Source: Pseudomonas sp. MRSN 12121 (lineage in GTDB: Bacteria; Pseudomonadota; Gammaproteobacteria; Pseudomonadales; Pseudomonadaceae). Taken from it: 64,000 bases of DNA. Location: assembly GCF_000931465.1 (NCBI RefSeq), contig NZ_CP010892.1, positions 2,999,388-3,063,387 on the forward strand, given 5' to 3'. A model generated the notes under the pieces. It was given only the letters and a program-made list of their open reading frames with translations. It made no database searches and was not told the DNA's origin. Below are positions 1 through 8,572 of this stretch, one piece after another; the first letter of the stretch is position 1; each line of letters begins with the position of its first letter. The position numbers were made by a program, and so were the translations under genes.

Positions 1-1
1 C

Positions 2-322
2 ATGTACACGGTGCTGCCCGAGGTGGCGATGAAACCGGCCGACGCCTACGATCAACTGGTACGGGGCGAGGTCGAGGCCGTGTCCATCGACGCGCTGGTG
101 GGCAGGGTCGCAGCGGTGATGCTGGTGCCTTACCCGCCGGGCATTCCCCTGATCATGCCGGGCGAGCGCTTTACCGAGTCGACTCGCTCGATCATCGATT
201 ACCTGGCTTTCGCCCGTACATTCGATAGCAGCTTTCCCGGCTTTGTCGCGGATGTGCATGGATTGCAGCATGAAGATGAGGGCAATGGGCGGCACTACAC
301 CGTCGATTGCATCAAGGTTTGA
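2..322 (+). CDS. Orn/Lys/Arg decarboxylase, C-terminal part
   Basis: Only the last 106 codons are inside the window; the reading frame is open to the left edge, so the ATG at position 2 is internal and the gene is cut by the window. The tail contains the run PYPPGIPLIMPGE followed by a phenylalanine-rich end, typical of the C-terminal domain of group III PLP-dependent ornithine/lysine/arginine decarboxylases, cytosolic enzymes that make cadaverine, putrescine or agmatine. The catalytic PLP domain is not visible, so substrate cannot be assigned. It is followed on the same strand by a GNAT acetyltransferase 14 bases downstream, probably co-transcribed. Confidence 0.85.
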   Translation: MYTVLPEVAMKPADAYDQLVRGEVEAVSIDALVGRVAAVMLVPYPPGIPLIMPGERFTESTRSIIDYLAFARTFDSSFPGFVADVHGLQHEDEGNGRHYTVDCIKV

Positions 323-336
323 GGACGTTTCCCGCT

Positions 337-927
337 ATGCAGCCAATGATCCACCCCCAGTACCCCGGCCTGTCGGTGCGGGTGGCCGACGACGGCTTCG
401 CCGACTACGTCTGGAGCAGTGATTTCAGCTTCGAGGTCAGCGCCTACGCCCAGGTCGTGAGCGGCCAGGCCGTGGCCAAGTGGCCGTTGCGGCACGTCGC
501 CCCTTACCGCAAGTGCTACGGCATCGACCCCGAGGAGTTCGCCAGCTACCGCGACGCCGCCGACAGCGCGGTGTTCATGGCCTACCTGGACGACGAGCCG
601 GTCGGCCATGTGGTGGTCAGCACCAACTGGAACGGCTATGCCCATATCGACGAACTGGCGGTGCACGCGGCGGCGCGCCGGCACGGGGTGGCCAAGGCCT
701 TGCTGGATGTGGCGCTGTTCTGGAGCCGCAAGAAGAAACTGCCGGGCATCATGCTCGAGACCCAGAACAACAACCTGGGCGCTTGCCGGCTGTACGAGCG
801 CTGCGGCTATCAGGTCGGCGGTATCGATCATCTGCGTTATCGCGGGATCGATCCGACCACGGCCGAGGTGGCGATTTTCTGGTACCGGCTGTTCAGCGAC
901 GAGTTGGCGCGGGAAGCCGAGGGCTAG
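337..927 (+). CDS. GNAT family N-acetyltransferase
   Basis: A 196-residue protein with the GNAT fold signature: the acetyl-CoA loop region reads HIDELAVHAAARRHGVAKALL, with a basic RRxGxA-type pyrophosphate loop, and the later strand reads ETQNNNLGACRLYERCGY. It should transfer an acetyl group from acetyl-CoA to an amine; the substrate is unknown. I chose ATG 337, which has GAGGA about 11 bases upstream, over an in-frame TTG at 307 that overlaps the decarboxylase. Being directly behind an amino-acid decarboxylase, a polyamine or other amine substrate is plausible but not shown. Its stop overlaps the end of the convergent LysR gene by four bases. Confidence 0.85.
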   Translation: MQPMIHPQYPGLSVRVADDGFADYVWSSDFSFEVSAYAQVVSGQAVAKWPLRHVAPYRKCYGIDPEEFASYRDAADSAVFMAYLDDEPVGHVVVSTNWNGYAHIDELAVHAAARRHGVAKALLDVALFWSRKKKLPGIMLETQNNNLGACRLYERCGYQVGGIDHLRYRGIDPTTAEVAIFWYRLFSDELAREAEG

Positions 928-1817
928 CCGGCCAGCATGGCTTCGGCCTTTTCCGTGAGGGTTTCCAGCAGCGTCGCCAGGGTCGCCGAGGGCGCGCTGC
1001 CGCTGCGGGTCAGGGCATAGAGCGTGACCGGGATCGGCGGCGACAGCGGGCAGACGTCCAGGCCGCTGTCGCGGGCGCCGAGCGCGGTGAAGGGGTCGAC
1101 GATGGCCAGGCCTTCGCCGGCCTCGACCATGCTGCGCATCATCTGGTGGGTCTGCACGCGGGTATGGATGACGGGGGCCGGGCGCAGGTTCTGCAGTTTG
1201 CTGTCCAGGGTCACGCTCAACGGGTCCTGGCCTTCCAGGCCGACCATGGCCTGGCCGGCCAGGTCCTGCAGGGCCATGTATTTCTGTTTCGGTTGCAGCC
1301 AGCCGTGGGGCGCCAGCAGTTGCAGCTTGCCCTGGGCCAGGGCGGTGCAGTGGATATCGGCATGGTCGGGGTCGTGCAGGCTCAGGCCCAGGTCGCATTC
1401 GCGCAGCAAGAGGCTCCTGACCATCTCGCGAGTGCCCTGGCTGGCGAGATTGCACGGGGTATCGGGAAAACGCCGGCGCAGGGCGGCGATGCTCTGCGGC
1501 AACAGGCGTTGGGCCAGGGGCGGGGTGCCGATCACGCGCAACGGCGGCGCCTGGTATTGCCTGAGGCTGTCGGCCAGGCGTTGCACAGGGTCGAACGCAT
1601 CGTAGACGGCGGTGATCGCAGGTTGCAGTTCCCGTGCTTCCCGAGTGGCTTGCAGGCGTCCGCGAACGCTGGCGAAGAGCATGAAGCCGAGCTGGCTTTC
1701 GGCATCGCGCAGGATCGCTTCCACTTCAGCCACCGACAGTTGCAGCAGCTCGGCGGCCGTGCCCAGGTGGCTGGTTTGCAGGATGGCCTGAATCACTTCG
1801 ATGTGACGTAAACGCAT
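924..1817 (-). CDS. LysR-family transcriptional regulator
   Basis: A 297-residue protein with an N-terminal winged helix-turn-helix (about residues 1-60: MRLRHIEVIQAILQTSHLGT, AAELLQLSVAEVEAIL) and a C-terminal periplasmic-binding-like effector domain (about 90-290), the normal LysR layout and length. The effector domain includes the segment MVEAGEGLAIVDPFTALG, common in LysR proteins that sense amino acids or related compounds. The target is unknown; it lies convergent to the decarboxylase-GNAT pair and downstream of a 77-residue orphan gene. A perfect 19-bp palindrome sits 74-92 bases upstream of the start and is a candidate autoregulatory site. Confidence 0.9.
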   Translation of the reverse strand: MRLRHIEVIQAILQTSHLGTAAELLQLSVAEVEAILRDAESQLGFMLFASVRGRLQATREARELQPAITAVYDAFDPVQRLADSLRQYQAPPLRVIGTPPLAQRLLPQSIAALRRRFPDTPCNLASQGTREMVRSLLLRECDLGLSLHDPDHADIHCTALAQGKLQLLAPHGWLQPKQKYMALQDLAGQAMVGLEGQDPLSVTLDSKLQNLRPAPVIHTRVQTHQMMRSMVEAGEGLAIVDPFTALGARDSGLDVCPLSPPIPVTLYALTRSGSAPSATLATLLETLTEKAEAMLAG

Positions 1818-1890
1818 GCTTGAAGTCCATGTCCAGCCGGTGAGGGATTCTGGCTGAATCCTAACTCAAGTCCACGTCCATGACTTCTGC

Positions 1891-1909
1891 TCATAACGCT
1901 GCGTTATGA
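1891..1909. promoter_or_regulatory. 19-bp perfect palindrome upstream of lysR gene
   Basis: TCATAACGCTGCGTTATGA is a perfect palindrome with a single central T. It lies upstream of the LysR start (1817) and overlaps the stop codon of the 77-residue gene (TAA at 1906-1904). LysR proteins commonly bind interrupted dyads upstream of their own gene, so an operator is likely; it is too short and lacks the U-tract of a terminator. Confidence 0.45.
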
Positions 1910-2137
1910 AGGAATGGCCTCGGGCTCGCGAATGAGGGTGATGCCCGATTGCACGAGCAAGAACTGGTTGTCGTCCATTTTGTTGACGCGGTCGCCTATG
2001 GCCAGGCGGTAGGTGGTGACTGGCTCCGAGCCGGCGCTGCCCTCTGGCGAGGGGGTGGATTCCTGGAACTCATGCACCGAATAGACACGACCTTCCGCAT
2101 CCCGCGCATGAAACTGCCCGACGAGTACTGCTGCCAT
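1904..2137 (-). CDS. small protein of unknown function (77 aa)
   Basis: I do not recognise this 77-residue protein (starts MAAVLVGQFHARDAEGRVY). It has no signal peptide or membrane segment, and contains repeated short polar strands (YSVHEFQES, TTYRLAIGDRVNKMDDNQF, LLVQSGITLIREP) suggesting a small beta-rich fold. The start is placed at ATG 2137, with AGAGG a few bases upstream; a longer frame to 2332 runs through a low-complexity upstream region and is not convincing. It is divergent from the FMN reductase and precedes the LysR gene on the same strand. Confidence 0.6.
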   Translation of the reverse strand: MAAVLVGQFHARDAEGRVYSVHEFQESTPSPEGSAGSEPVTTYRLAIGDRVNKMDDNQFLLVQSGITLIREPEAIPS

Positions 2138-2352
2138 CTTTAGAGCCTCTGGAAATAAAACACTCAATTCGCGGTGCTGTAGACCCTGTAGGGACGAACT
2201 AAGTTTAGCGGCGTGAAAAAAATAGTCCGGGGCCCCGGATGCCGCGGCGGCGAGCCGCAAAAGCCGGCGATTTCCTTGCGTGCGGGGTGGCTGGAGGCGG
2301 GGTGGATCATCTATAACTACCAGCTTCCTCAACCAGAAGTCGGGAATTCACT

Positions 2353-2910
2353 ATGAGCAACGTCTACACCATTGCAGTGCTGGTCGGCAGCTTGAGAAAG
2401 GCCTCGATCAACCGGAAAGTGGCGCTGGCCCTGGCGGAACTGGCGCCGGCCAACCTGCAGCTGAAGATCGTCGAGATCGGCGACCTGCCGCTCTACAACG
2501 AAGACATCGACGTGAATCCGCCGGCTGCCTACCAGACGTTTCGCGAGCAGTTGAAAGCCGCCGACGCCGTGCTGTTCGTGACCCCGGAATACAACCGTTC
2601 GGTGCCCGCGCCGCTGAAGAATGCCATCGACGTCGGTTCGCGCCCTTATGGCCAGAGCGCCTGGAGCGGCAAGCCGGGGGCGGTGATCAGCGTGTCCCCG
2701 GGCGCCATCGGCGGTTTTGGCGCCAACCATCACCTGCGCCAATCGCTGGTGTTCCTGAACGTGCCGTGCATGCAACAGCCGGAAGCCTACCTGGGCGGCG
2801 CCGGCTCGGCCTTCGACGAGGCGGGCAAGCTGTCCGAGTCGGTCAAGCCGTTCCTGCAGAACTTCATCAATGCCTACGGCCAGTGGGTCGAGCAGCACAA
2901 GAAAGCCTGA
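2353..2910 (+). CDS. NADPH-dependent FMN reductase
   Basis: A 185-residue cytosolic flavodoxin-fold protein. The N-terminal FMN phosphate loop reads GSLRKASINRKVALAL (about residues 12-27), followed by the family motif VLFVTPEYNRSVPAPLKNAIDV (about 73-94). This matches the ChrR/YieF group, which reduces quinones, chromate and other acceptors with NAD(P)H and protects against oxidative stress. It is too short to be the arsenic-linked ArsH (around 230 residues), although an ArsB-like pump follows. ATG 2353 has GGGAA upstream. Confidence 0.88.
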   Translation: MSNVYTIAVLVGSLRKASINRKVALALAELAPANLQLKIVEIGDLPLYNEDIDVNPPAAYQTFREQLKAADAVLFVTPEYNRSVPAPLKNAIDVGSRPYGQSAWSGKPGAVISVSPGAIGGFGANHHLRQSLVFLNVPCMQQPEAYLGGAGSAFDEAGKLSESVKPFLQNFINAYGQWVEQHKKA

Positions 2911-2919
2911 GCCGTGCTC

Positions 2920-2949
2920 GGCGGGAGTCGCCAGCCCGGCTCCCGCTTC
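2920..2949 (+). terminator. possible weak terminator after FMN reductase
   Basis: A GCGGGAG...CTCCCGC inverted repeat (7-bp arms) follows the FMN reductase stop by about ten bases. There is no clear U-tract, so termination is uncertain. Confidence 0.3.
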
Positions 2950-3102
2950 GTGCGAAGCGCTTTACCGCCCGCCCGGGCATCCCTATATTGCCCCTCGTTC
3001 CGCCAGGTGCGCCCCTGCCCATGGCCCGCTCGGGCTTGCAGGTCTTGAGCCTGACCGCGAACGCCCCATTCACTTCCCCTGTTTCGCTCAAGGCTGTCCG
3101 GC

Positions 3103-4389
3103 ATGCTGACTGCATCACTGATTTTCCTGTTGACCATCACCCTGGTGATCTGGCAGCCCAAGGGCCTCGGCGTGGGCTGGAGCGCGGTGCTCGGCGCGGT
3201 GCTCGCCTTGCTGTCCGGGGTGGTGCAACTGACCGATATCCCGGTGGTGTGGCAGATCATCTGGAATGCCACCGGCACCTTCGTGGCCCTGATCATCATC
3301 AGCCTGTTGCTCGATGAAGCCGGCTTCTTCGCCTGGGCTGCCTTGCATATGGCGCGCTGGGGGCAGGGCCGTGGACGCCGGCTGTTCGCCTTGATGGTGC
3401 TGCTGGGAGCCCTGGTGTCGGCGCTGTTCGCCAACGACGGGGCGGCGCTGATCCTCACCCCGATCGTGATTTCCATGCTCCTGGCGCTGCGGTTTTCCCG
3501 GGCGGCAACCCTGGCGTTCGTCATGGGCGCGGGGTTTATCGCCGATACCGCGAGCCTGCCGCTGGTGGTGTCGAACCTGGTGAACATCGTGTCCGCGGAT
3601 TTCTTCCGGATCGGTTTCAACCAGTACGCGGCGGTGATGCTGCCGGTGAACCTGGTCAGCGTGGCGGCGACCCTGGCGGTGCTGCTGTGGTTCTTCCGCC
3701 GCGACATCCCGCGGGCCTACGACCCTGAGGAACTGGAGGCGCCGGGCAGCGCGATCCGCGACCGGGCGACCTTCGTTGCCGGCTGGTGGGTGCTGGCGAT
3801 CCTGTTGCTCGGGTGTTTCGCCCTGGAGCCGCTGGGCATTCCCGTCAGCGCGATTGCGGCGGTGTGCGCGGCCTTGCTGCTGGGCATCGCCGCCCGTGGC
3901 CACAGGATCTCGACCCGCAAGGTGCTCAAGGAGGCGCCGTGGCAGATCGTGATTTTTTCCCTCGGCATGTACCTGGTGGTGTATGGCCTGCGCAATGCCG
4001 GCCTGACCACCTACCTGGCCGGCTGGCTCGATCGCTTCGCCGAGTACGGCATCTGGGGCGCGGCCTTGGGCACCGGGCTGCTGACGGCGGTGCTGTCGTC
4101 GATCATGAACAACCTGCCGACGGTGCTGGTCGGCGCGTTGTCGATCGATGCCAGCCAGGCCAGCGGGCTGGTCAAGGACGCGATGATCTACGCCAACGTG
4201 ATCGGCAGCGACCTGGGGCCGAAGATCACCCCGATCGGCAGCCTCGCCACCTTGCTCTGGCTGCATGTGCTGGAGCGCAAGGACATCCATATCGGCTGGG
4301 GGCGCTACTTCAAGGTCGGCATCGTGCTGACCCTGCCGGTGCTGCTGGTGACCCTGGCGGCGCTGGCCGTGCGCTTGTCGGTGATGTGA
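3103..4389 (+). CDS. arsB: ArsB-type arsenite/anion efflux membrane protein
   Basis: A 428-residue inner-membrane protein with about ten to twelve hydrophobic segments and the ArsB/NhaD-superfamily motifs [15 protein letters not shown] (about residues 106-120), [15 protein letters not shown] (about 147-161), [15 protein letters not shown] and [20 protein letters not shown] near the C-terminus. These are hallmarks of the arsenical pump family, which exports arsenite or antimonite with the proton gradient. Length is normal for ArsB. No arsR, arsC or arsH is adjacent, so it may be constitutive or serve another anion. A weak AAGG lies upstream of ATG 3103. Confidence 0.88.
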   Translation: MLTASLIFLLTITLVIWQPKGLGVGWSAVLGAVLALLSGVVQLTDIPVVWQIIWNATGTFVALIIISLLLDEAGFFAWAALHMARWGQGRGRRLFALMVLLGALVSALFANDGAALILTPIVISMLLALRFSRAATLAFVMGAGFIADTASLPLVVSNLVNIVSADFFRIGFNQYAAVMLPVNLVSVAATLAVLLWFFRRDIPRAYDPEELEAPGSAIRDRATFVAGWWVLAILLLGCFALEPLGIPVSAIAAVCAALLLGIAARGHRISTRKVLKEAPWQIVIFSLGMYLVVYGLRNAGLTTYLAGWLDRFAEYGIWGAALGTGLLTAVLSSIMNNLPTVLVGALSIDASQASGLVKDAMIYANVIGSDLGPKITPIGSLATLLWLHVLERKDIHIGWGRYFKVGIVLTLPVLLVTLAALAVRLSVM

Positions 4390-4437
4390 GGGGCGCTGCA
4401 GGAACTCGTTTGATGTGTGGAGGGCAGGGACGACGTT

Positions 4438-4462
4438 ATCGCGAGCAAGCTTCGCGCCTACA
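4438..4462. repeat. REP element (CGAGCAAGCTTCGC family), single
   Basis: One copy of the palindromic-unit family reading ATCGCGAGCAAGCTTCGC then CCTACA. It occupies the gap between the arsB stop and the convergent DUF1853 gene. Related copies occur at 20643, 31366, 54845, 58593 and 61476. Confidence 0.8.
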
Positions 4463-4510
4463 AGGATCGAGGCGTGCTTGCGATGGCGTGCGAAGGCCGA
4501 CTACTGAAAC

Positions 4511-5461
4511 TCAAGCGGTTCCGGGCACGTTCGGCCAGAGGTCGGCCACCAGGAACAGGCGTTCGGCCTCTTCCCAGTCGCCGCTGTCGTTCTGCGTCAG
4601 GCGCACCAGCAGTTGCGCCGGGGCGTGGGGATCCAGTTCCTGCAGCCAGCCCTCCAGCTGGGCGGCGCTCCAGGCTTGTTCCGCCGGGTAGCGCGCGGGT
4701 GCCAGCCAGGCCTGGCGCGGCAAGGGTTGCCAGCGTCCGGGTCGGCTTTGCGCGATAAAGGCGGGCCAGTCCCGCTGGTGCAGCCAGCGCCCGCGCAGGT
4801 GGTGCGGGTGGGCGCCGCACGGGGGCAGGGTGGTGCCGGGCCAGGGGTAGAGCAGGTAGCCGCCGAGCCACAGGTGGGCGCTGAAGTCGCGGATATCCAG
4901 GGCGGCGAGCACCTCCAGGCTGTCGGCCCGGGTGGAGATCGGCAACTGGTGTTCGCTCAGGTGCGCCAGCTTGCGGTCCAGGCGGTCGTGGCAGCCCGGG
5001 CCGAGCCAGGACGAGGCTTGCGTGCCGTCGCCGTGCTGCGGTCCGAGGTAGAGCTTGATCGCCAGTTCCAGGTGATGGATGCCGTCGCGGTCGCGCAGCA
5101 GCATGTCCAGCTCGCCGAGGGTATGGCCGGCGCGGCGGATCGGCAGGTTCGCCGCCAGCAGCTCGACGCCGGGCGCCTGCTGCACGGCAAATTGCCATAG
5201 GCGTTCATAGTAGAGGCCCAGGCGGCGGGTCGGTCCGAGAGCCAGCCAGCGCTGCAGGGCGCGGCTGTCCTGGTCCAGTTCGCGCAGCCAGTGCGCCAGC
5301 CGTTGCGGCGCCTGCACCCAGTCGCTGCCCGCCAGCGGATGACGTTGCGGCCAGGGCGTCTGCTCGAGCATCGGCGGGGCGAGGATGACCCAGGCCAGGT
5401 CGCGCACTTCGGGGTGGCGCAACTGGCGGGGAAGGTCGAGCAAGCCGGGGAACAGGATCAT
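4511..5461 (-). CDS. DUF1853 family protein
   Basis: A 316-residue cytosolic protein matching DUF1853 features: an N-terminal [19 protein letters not shown] segment, a central [12 protein letters not shown] motif (about residues 81-92), and [25 protein letters not shown] (about 114-138). The ELD...HLELAIK pattern resembles a PD-(D/E)XK nuclease core, but activity is unproven. It stands divergent from nadK, an arrangement I recall from other Pseudomonas genomes. No function is assigned. Confidence 0.85.
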   Translation of the reverse strand: MILFPGLLDLPRQLRHPEVRDLAWVILAPPMLEQTPWPQRHPLAGSDWVQAPQRLAHWLRELDQDSRALQRWLALGPTRRLGLYYERLWQFAVQQAPGVELLAANLPIRRAGHTLGELDMLLRDRDGIHHLELAIKLYLGPQHGDGTQASSWLGPGCHDRLDRKLAHLSEHQLPISTRADSLEVLAALDIRDFSAHLWLGGYLLYPWPGTTLPPCGAHPHHLRGRWLHQRDWPAFIAQSRPGRWQPLPRQAWLAPARYPAEQAWSAAQLEGWLQELDPHAPAQLLVRLTQNDSGDWEEAERLFLVADLWPNVPGTA

Positions 5462-5500
5462 TCAGCGAGCATAGCGCCTAACGTCGCGGCTGAAAGGATT

Positions 5501-5528
5501 TTGTCTATGGCCGGCTTTCGCCCATAAT
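5501..5528 (+). promoter_or_regulatory. sigma-70 promoter for nadK
   Basis: TTGTCT at 5501-5506 and CATAAT at 5523-5528 are separated by 16 bases and lie about 40 bases upstream of the nadK ATG, in the divergent region with DUF1853. Both hexamers are close to the -35 and -10 consensus. Confidence 0.5.
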
Positions 5529-5565
5529 CTCTGCTTTGCCCGTCCCAGAACCCCGCAGGAGCCCC

Positions 5566-6456
5566 ATGGAGCAATTTCGCAATATCGGCATTATCGGTCG
5601 CCTGGGCAGTTCCCAGGTGCTGGACACAGTTCGCCGACTGAAAAAGTTTCTGCTCGCCCGCCACCTGCACGTGATCCTCGAAGACACCATCGCTGAAGTC
5701 CTGCCCGGCCACGGCCTGCAGACCTCCTCGCGCAAGCTGCTGGGCGAAGTCTGCGACATGGTGATCGTGGTCGGCGGCGACGGCAGCCTGCTGGGCGCGG
5801 CCCGGGCGCTGGCGCGGCATAACATCCCGGTGCTGGGGATCAACCGCGGCAGCCTGGGCTTCCTCACCGACATCCGCCCGGACGAGCTGGAGGTCAAGGT
5901 CGCCGAAGTCCTCGACGGCCACTACCTGGTGGAAAACCGCTTCCTGCTGCAGGCCGAAGTCCGCCGCCACGCCGAGGCCATCGGCCAGGGCGACGCGCTC
6001 AATGACGTGGTGCTGCACCCGGGCAAGTCGACGCGGATGATCGAATTCGAGATCTACATCGACGGCCAGTTTGTCTGCAGCCAGAAGGCCGACGGCCTGA
6101 TCGTCGCCACGCCGACCGGTTCCACCGCCTACGCCTTGTCCGCCGGCGGGCCGATCATGCATCCCAAGCTCGACGCCATTGTGATTGTGCCGATGTACCC
6201 CCATACCTTGTCGGGAAGGCCGATCGTGGTCGATGGCAACAGTGAGCTGAAAATCGTCGTGTCCAAGGATATGCAGATCTACCCGCAGGTTTCCTGCGAC
6301 GGGCAGAACCACTTCACCTGTGCCCCCGGTGACACCATCACCGTGAGCAAGAAGGCGCAGAAACTGCGCCTGATCCATCCGCTGGACCACAATTATTACG
6401 AGGTCTGCCGCACCAAGCTCGGCTGGGGCAGCCGCCTGGGCGGTGGAGGCGACTGA
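5566..6456 (+). CDS. nadK: NAD(+) kinase
   Basis: A 296-residue enzyme that phosphorylates NAD+ to NADP+ in the cytosol using ATP. It carries the diagnostic GGDGS motif at about residues 70-74 (aspartate 72 catalytic), the NRGSLGFLTDI segment near residues 92-102, and the TPTGSTAYALSAGGPIMHP motif near the middle. Length fits the family exactly. ATG 5566 has CAGGAG upstream; an in-frame TTG at 5536 lies over the -10 region and is rejected. It heads a tightly packed chain: the stop overlaps the next ATG by one base. Confidence 0.97.
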   Translation: MEQFRNIGIIGRLGSSQVLDTVRRLKKFLLARHLHVILEDTIAEVLPGHGLQTSSRKLLGEVCDMVIVVGGDGSLLGAARALARHNIPVLGINRGSLGFLTDIRPDELEVKVAEVLDGHYLVENRFLLQAEVRRHAEAIGQGDALNDVVLHPGKSTRMIEFEIYIDGQFVCSQKADGLIVATPTGSTAYALSAGGPIMHPKLDAIVIVPMYPHTLSGRPIVVDGNSELKIVVSKDMQIYPQVSCDGQNHFTCAPGDTITVSKKAQKLRLIHPLDHNYYEVCRTKLGWGSRLGGGGD

Positions 6457-7427
6457 TGCTCGATCCCGCGCGTAGCTACGACCTGATCGGTGACGTGCAC
6501 GGATGCGCCCTGACCCTCGAGCACTTGCTGGACCGGCTCGGTTACCACAAGCAGGGCGGCGTCTGGCGGCATCCGTCGCGCATGGCGGTATTCCTCGGCG
6601 ATATCATCGACCGCGGCCCGCGTATCCGCGAAGCCCTGCACATCGTGCATGACATGGCCGAAGCCGGCCAGGCGCTGTGCATCATGGGCAACCACGAGTT
6701 CAACGCCCTGGGTTGGACCACCCCGGCGCCGCCCGGCAGCGGCCAGCAGTTCGTGCGCGAGCACACGCCGCGCCATGCCCGGCTGATTCACGAAACCCTG
6801 GTGCAGTTCGAGCAGCACCCCGGCGACTGGCACGACTTCCTCGGCTGGTTTTATCAGATGCCGCTGTTCGTCGACGCCGGGCGGTTCCGCGTGGTGCACG
6901 CCTGCTGGGACGCCGGGCTGATCGAGCCGCTGCGCGGGCAATACCCCGACGGCTGCATCGACGAGCCTTTCCTCCAGGCCTCGGCGGTGCCCGGCAGCTT
7001 CGCCAACACCGTGTTCGACCGCCTGCTGCGCGGCACCGACATGCGCTTGCCCCACGGCATGACCATGACCAGCGGCGACGGCCTGACCCGTTCGTTCTTC
7101 CGGACCAAGTTCTGGGAGGACAACCCGCAGACCTACGGCGACATCGTGTTCCAGCCCGATGCGCTGCCCGAACCGGTGGCGCGCACACCGCTGTCCGCGG
7201 CGCAAAAGAACAACCTGCTGCGCTACGGGGCCGACGAGCCGATGCTGTTCGTCGGCCATTACTGGCGCAGCGGCAAACCGGCGCCGATCCGCGCCAACCT
7301 GGCCTGCCTGGACTACAGCGCTGTGCTCTACGGCAAGCTGGTGGCCTATCGCCTGGACCAGGAAACCCGCCTGGACCCGAACAAATTCGTCTGGGTCGAT
7401 GTCGAGCGGCCGGAGGTCGTGCAATGA
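6456..7427 (+). CDS. metallophosphoesterase (PPP family)
   Basis: A 323-residue calcineurin-like phosphatase. The metal ligands are visible in order: GDVHG (12-16), GDIIDRG (48-54) and GNHE (78-81), with a later histidine in the VGHYWRSGKP segment. This is the bacterial PPP type of serine/threonine or nucleotide phosphatase; the substrate is unknown. Its ATG shares a base with the nadK stop, and its own TGA overlaps the rhomboid ATG, so it is translated as part of the same message as nadK. A role in NADP or other phosphometabolite housekeeping is possible but inferred only from position. Confidence 0.92.
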   Translation: MLDPARSYDLIGDVHGCALTLEHLLDRLGYHKQGGVWRHPSRMAVFLGDIIDRGPRIREALHIVHDMAEAGQALCIMGNHEFNALGWTTPAPPGSGQQFVREHTPRHARLIHETLVQFEQHPGDWHDFLGWFYQMPLFVDAGRFRVVHACWDAGLIEPLRGQYPDGCIDEPFLQASAVPGSFANTVFDRLLRGTDMRLPHGMTMTSGDGLTRSFFRTKFWEDNPQTYGDIVFQPDALPEPVARTPLSAAQKNNLLRYGADEPMLFVGHYWRSGKPAPIRANLACLDYSAVLYGKLVAYRLDQETRLDPNKFVWVDVERPEVVQ

Positions 7428-8296
7428 GTGCGGTGGCGGTATTGCGTCTGCCGTTGAGCGTGGACCTGAGCGGTTTCGTCAAGCTGTTGCAGCGCATGCA
7501 GGTGCCGCACCGGGTCAGCGAGGAGTCCGGGGAGCAGGTGCTCTGGGTGCCGGACGCCATCAGTGCGGACGTGCGCTCGTTGTATGAGCGCTTCCCGGCG
7601 GGCGATCCCGAGCATCAGCTGGACATTCCCGAGGCCGGCACCGCGCTGCGCCGCCCGGGCTTCGTCGAGCAGCTGCGCCAGAGCCCGGCCACCGCGCTGA
7701 TCCTGCTGCTGAGCCTGGTCGTCGCCGGCCTGACCCTGCTCGGGGAAAACCTCGACACCCTGCGCTGGCTGACCTTCCTCGAATTTCGCGTGGTCGGCGA
7801 CTACCTGCAATTCACCCCCCTGGCCGACAGCCTGGCGGCGGGGCAGTGGTGGCGCCTGGTCACGCCGATGCTGATCCATTTCGGTTTCCTGCATATCGCC
7901 ATGAACGGCATGTGGTACTGGGAGCTGGGGCGGCGCATCGAGGCGCGCCAGGGCAGCATCAACCTGCTGGGCCTGACGCTGCTGTTCAGCCTGGTGTCGA
8001 ACTACGCGCAATACCTGTTCGGCGGGCCGAGCCTGTTCGGCGGCCTGTCCGGCGTGCTGTACGGCCTGCTCGGGCACTGCTGGATCTATCAGTTGCTCTC
8101 GCCCAACCCGGCGTATCGCCTGCCTCGCGGGGTCCTGGCGATGATGCTGGTGTGGTTGCTGATCTGTCTGTCGGGGCTGGTCTCGATGATCGGCTTCGGC
8201 CAAATCGCCAACGCCGCCCATGTCGGCGGGTTGCTCGTCGGATGCCTCACCGGTTTGTTGGGCGGCTTGTACAGTCGCCGTAAACTGGCCCTCTAA
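7424..8296 (+). CDS. rhomboid family intramembrane serine protease
   Basis: A 290-residue inner-membrane protease. After a cytosolic N-terminal domain (about 1-85) come six hydrophobic segments. The first-loop WWRLVTPMLIHFGFLHIAMN (about 142-161) is typical of GlpG-like rhomboids; the catalytic serine is in GGLSG (Ser209) and the histidine in NAAHVGG (His266). It should cleave transmembrane segments of unknown substrates. It starts at ATG 7424, overlapping the phosphatase stop (ATGA), and is followed 15 bases later by the YeaC-like gene. The N-terminal domain resembles the GlpG cytoplasmic domain in length. Confidence 0.93.
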   Translation: MSAVAVLRLPLSVDLSGFVKLLQRMQVPHRVSEESGEQVLWVPDAISADVRSLYERFPAGDPEHQLDIPEAGTALRRPGFVEQLRQSPATALILLLSLVVAGLTLLGENLDTLRWLTFLEFRVVGDYLQFTPLADSLAAGQWWRLVTPMLIHFGFLHIAMNGMWYWELGRRIEARQGSINLLGLTLLFSLVSNYAQYLFGGPSLFGGLSGVLYGLLGHCWIYQLLSPNPAYRLPRGVLAMMLVWLLICLSGLVSMIGFGQIANAAHVGGLLVGCLTGLLGGLYSRRKLAL

Positions 8297-8311
8297 TGCT
8301 GGAGACCGCTT

Positions 8312-8572
8312 ATGTCGTCCTTTATCGAAATGATTGAAAACATCACCCCGGACATCTACCAGAGCCTGAAACTGGCGGTGGAGATCGGCAAATGGTCCGA
8401 TGGCCGCAAGCTCACCGCCGAGCAGCGCGAGCTGTCGCTGCAGGCGATGATCGCCTGGGAAATGCACAACCTGCCCGAGGAAGAGCGGACCGGCTACATG
8501 GGCCCGCAGGAGTGCTCGTCGAAGTCGATCGAAGTGCCGAACATCCTGTTCAAGTCGGATGCCATCCATTGA
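8312..8572 (+). CDS. YeaC-like small protein (DUF1315)
   Basis: An 86-residue cytosolic protein recognisable as the DUF1315/YeaC family from its LTPD-like ITPDIYQSLKLAVEIGKW start, the GRKLTAEQRELSLQAMIAWE centre and the EEERTGYM segment before a C-terminal basic tail. Its function is unknown. A GGAG lies upstream of ATG 8312. Its stop overlaps the TTG start of the DUF2797 gene by four bases, so the two are likely translationally coupled within the nadK-pepN chain. Confidence 0.88.
   Translation: MSSFIEMIENITPDIYQSLKLAVEIGKWSDGRKLTAEQRELSLQAMIAWEMHNLPEEERTGYMGPQECSSKSIEVPNILFKSDAIH

Noticed and set aside
2353..2910. Calling the FMN reductase ArsH because ArsB follows
   Set aside because: It is about 185 residues and has the ChrR/YieF motifs; ArsH is longer with a different N-terminal extension.
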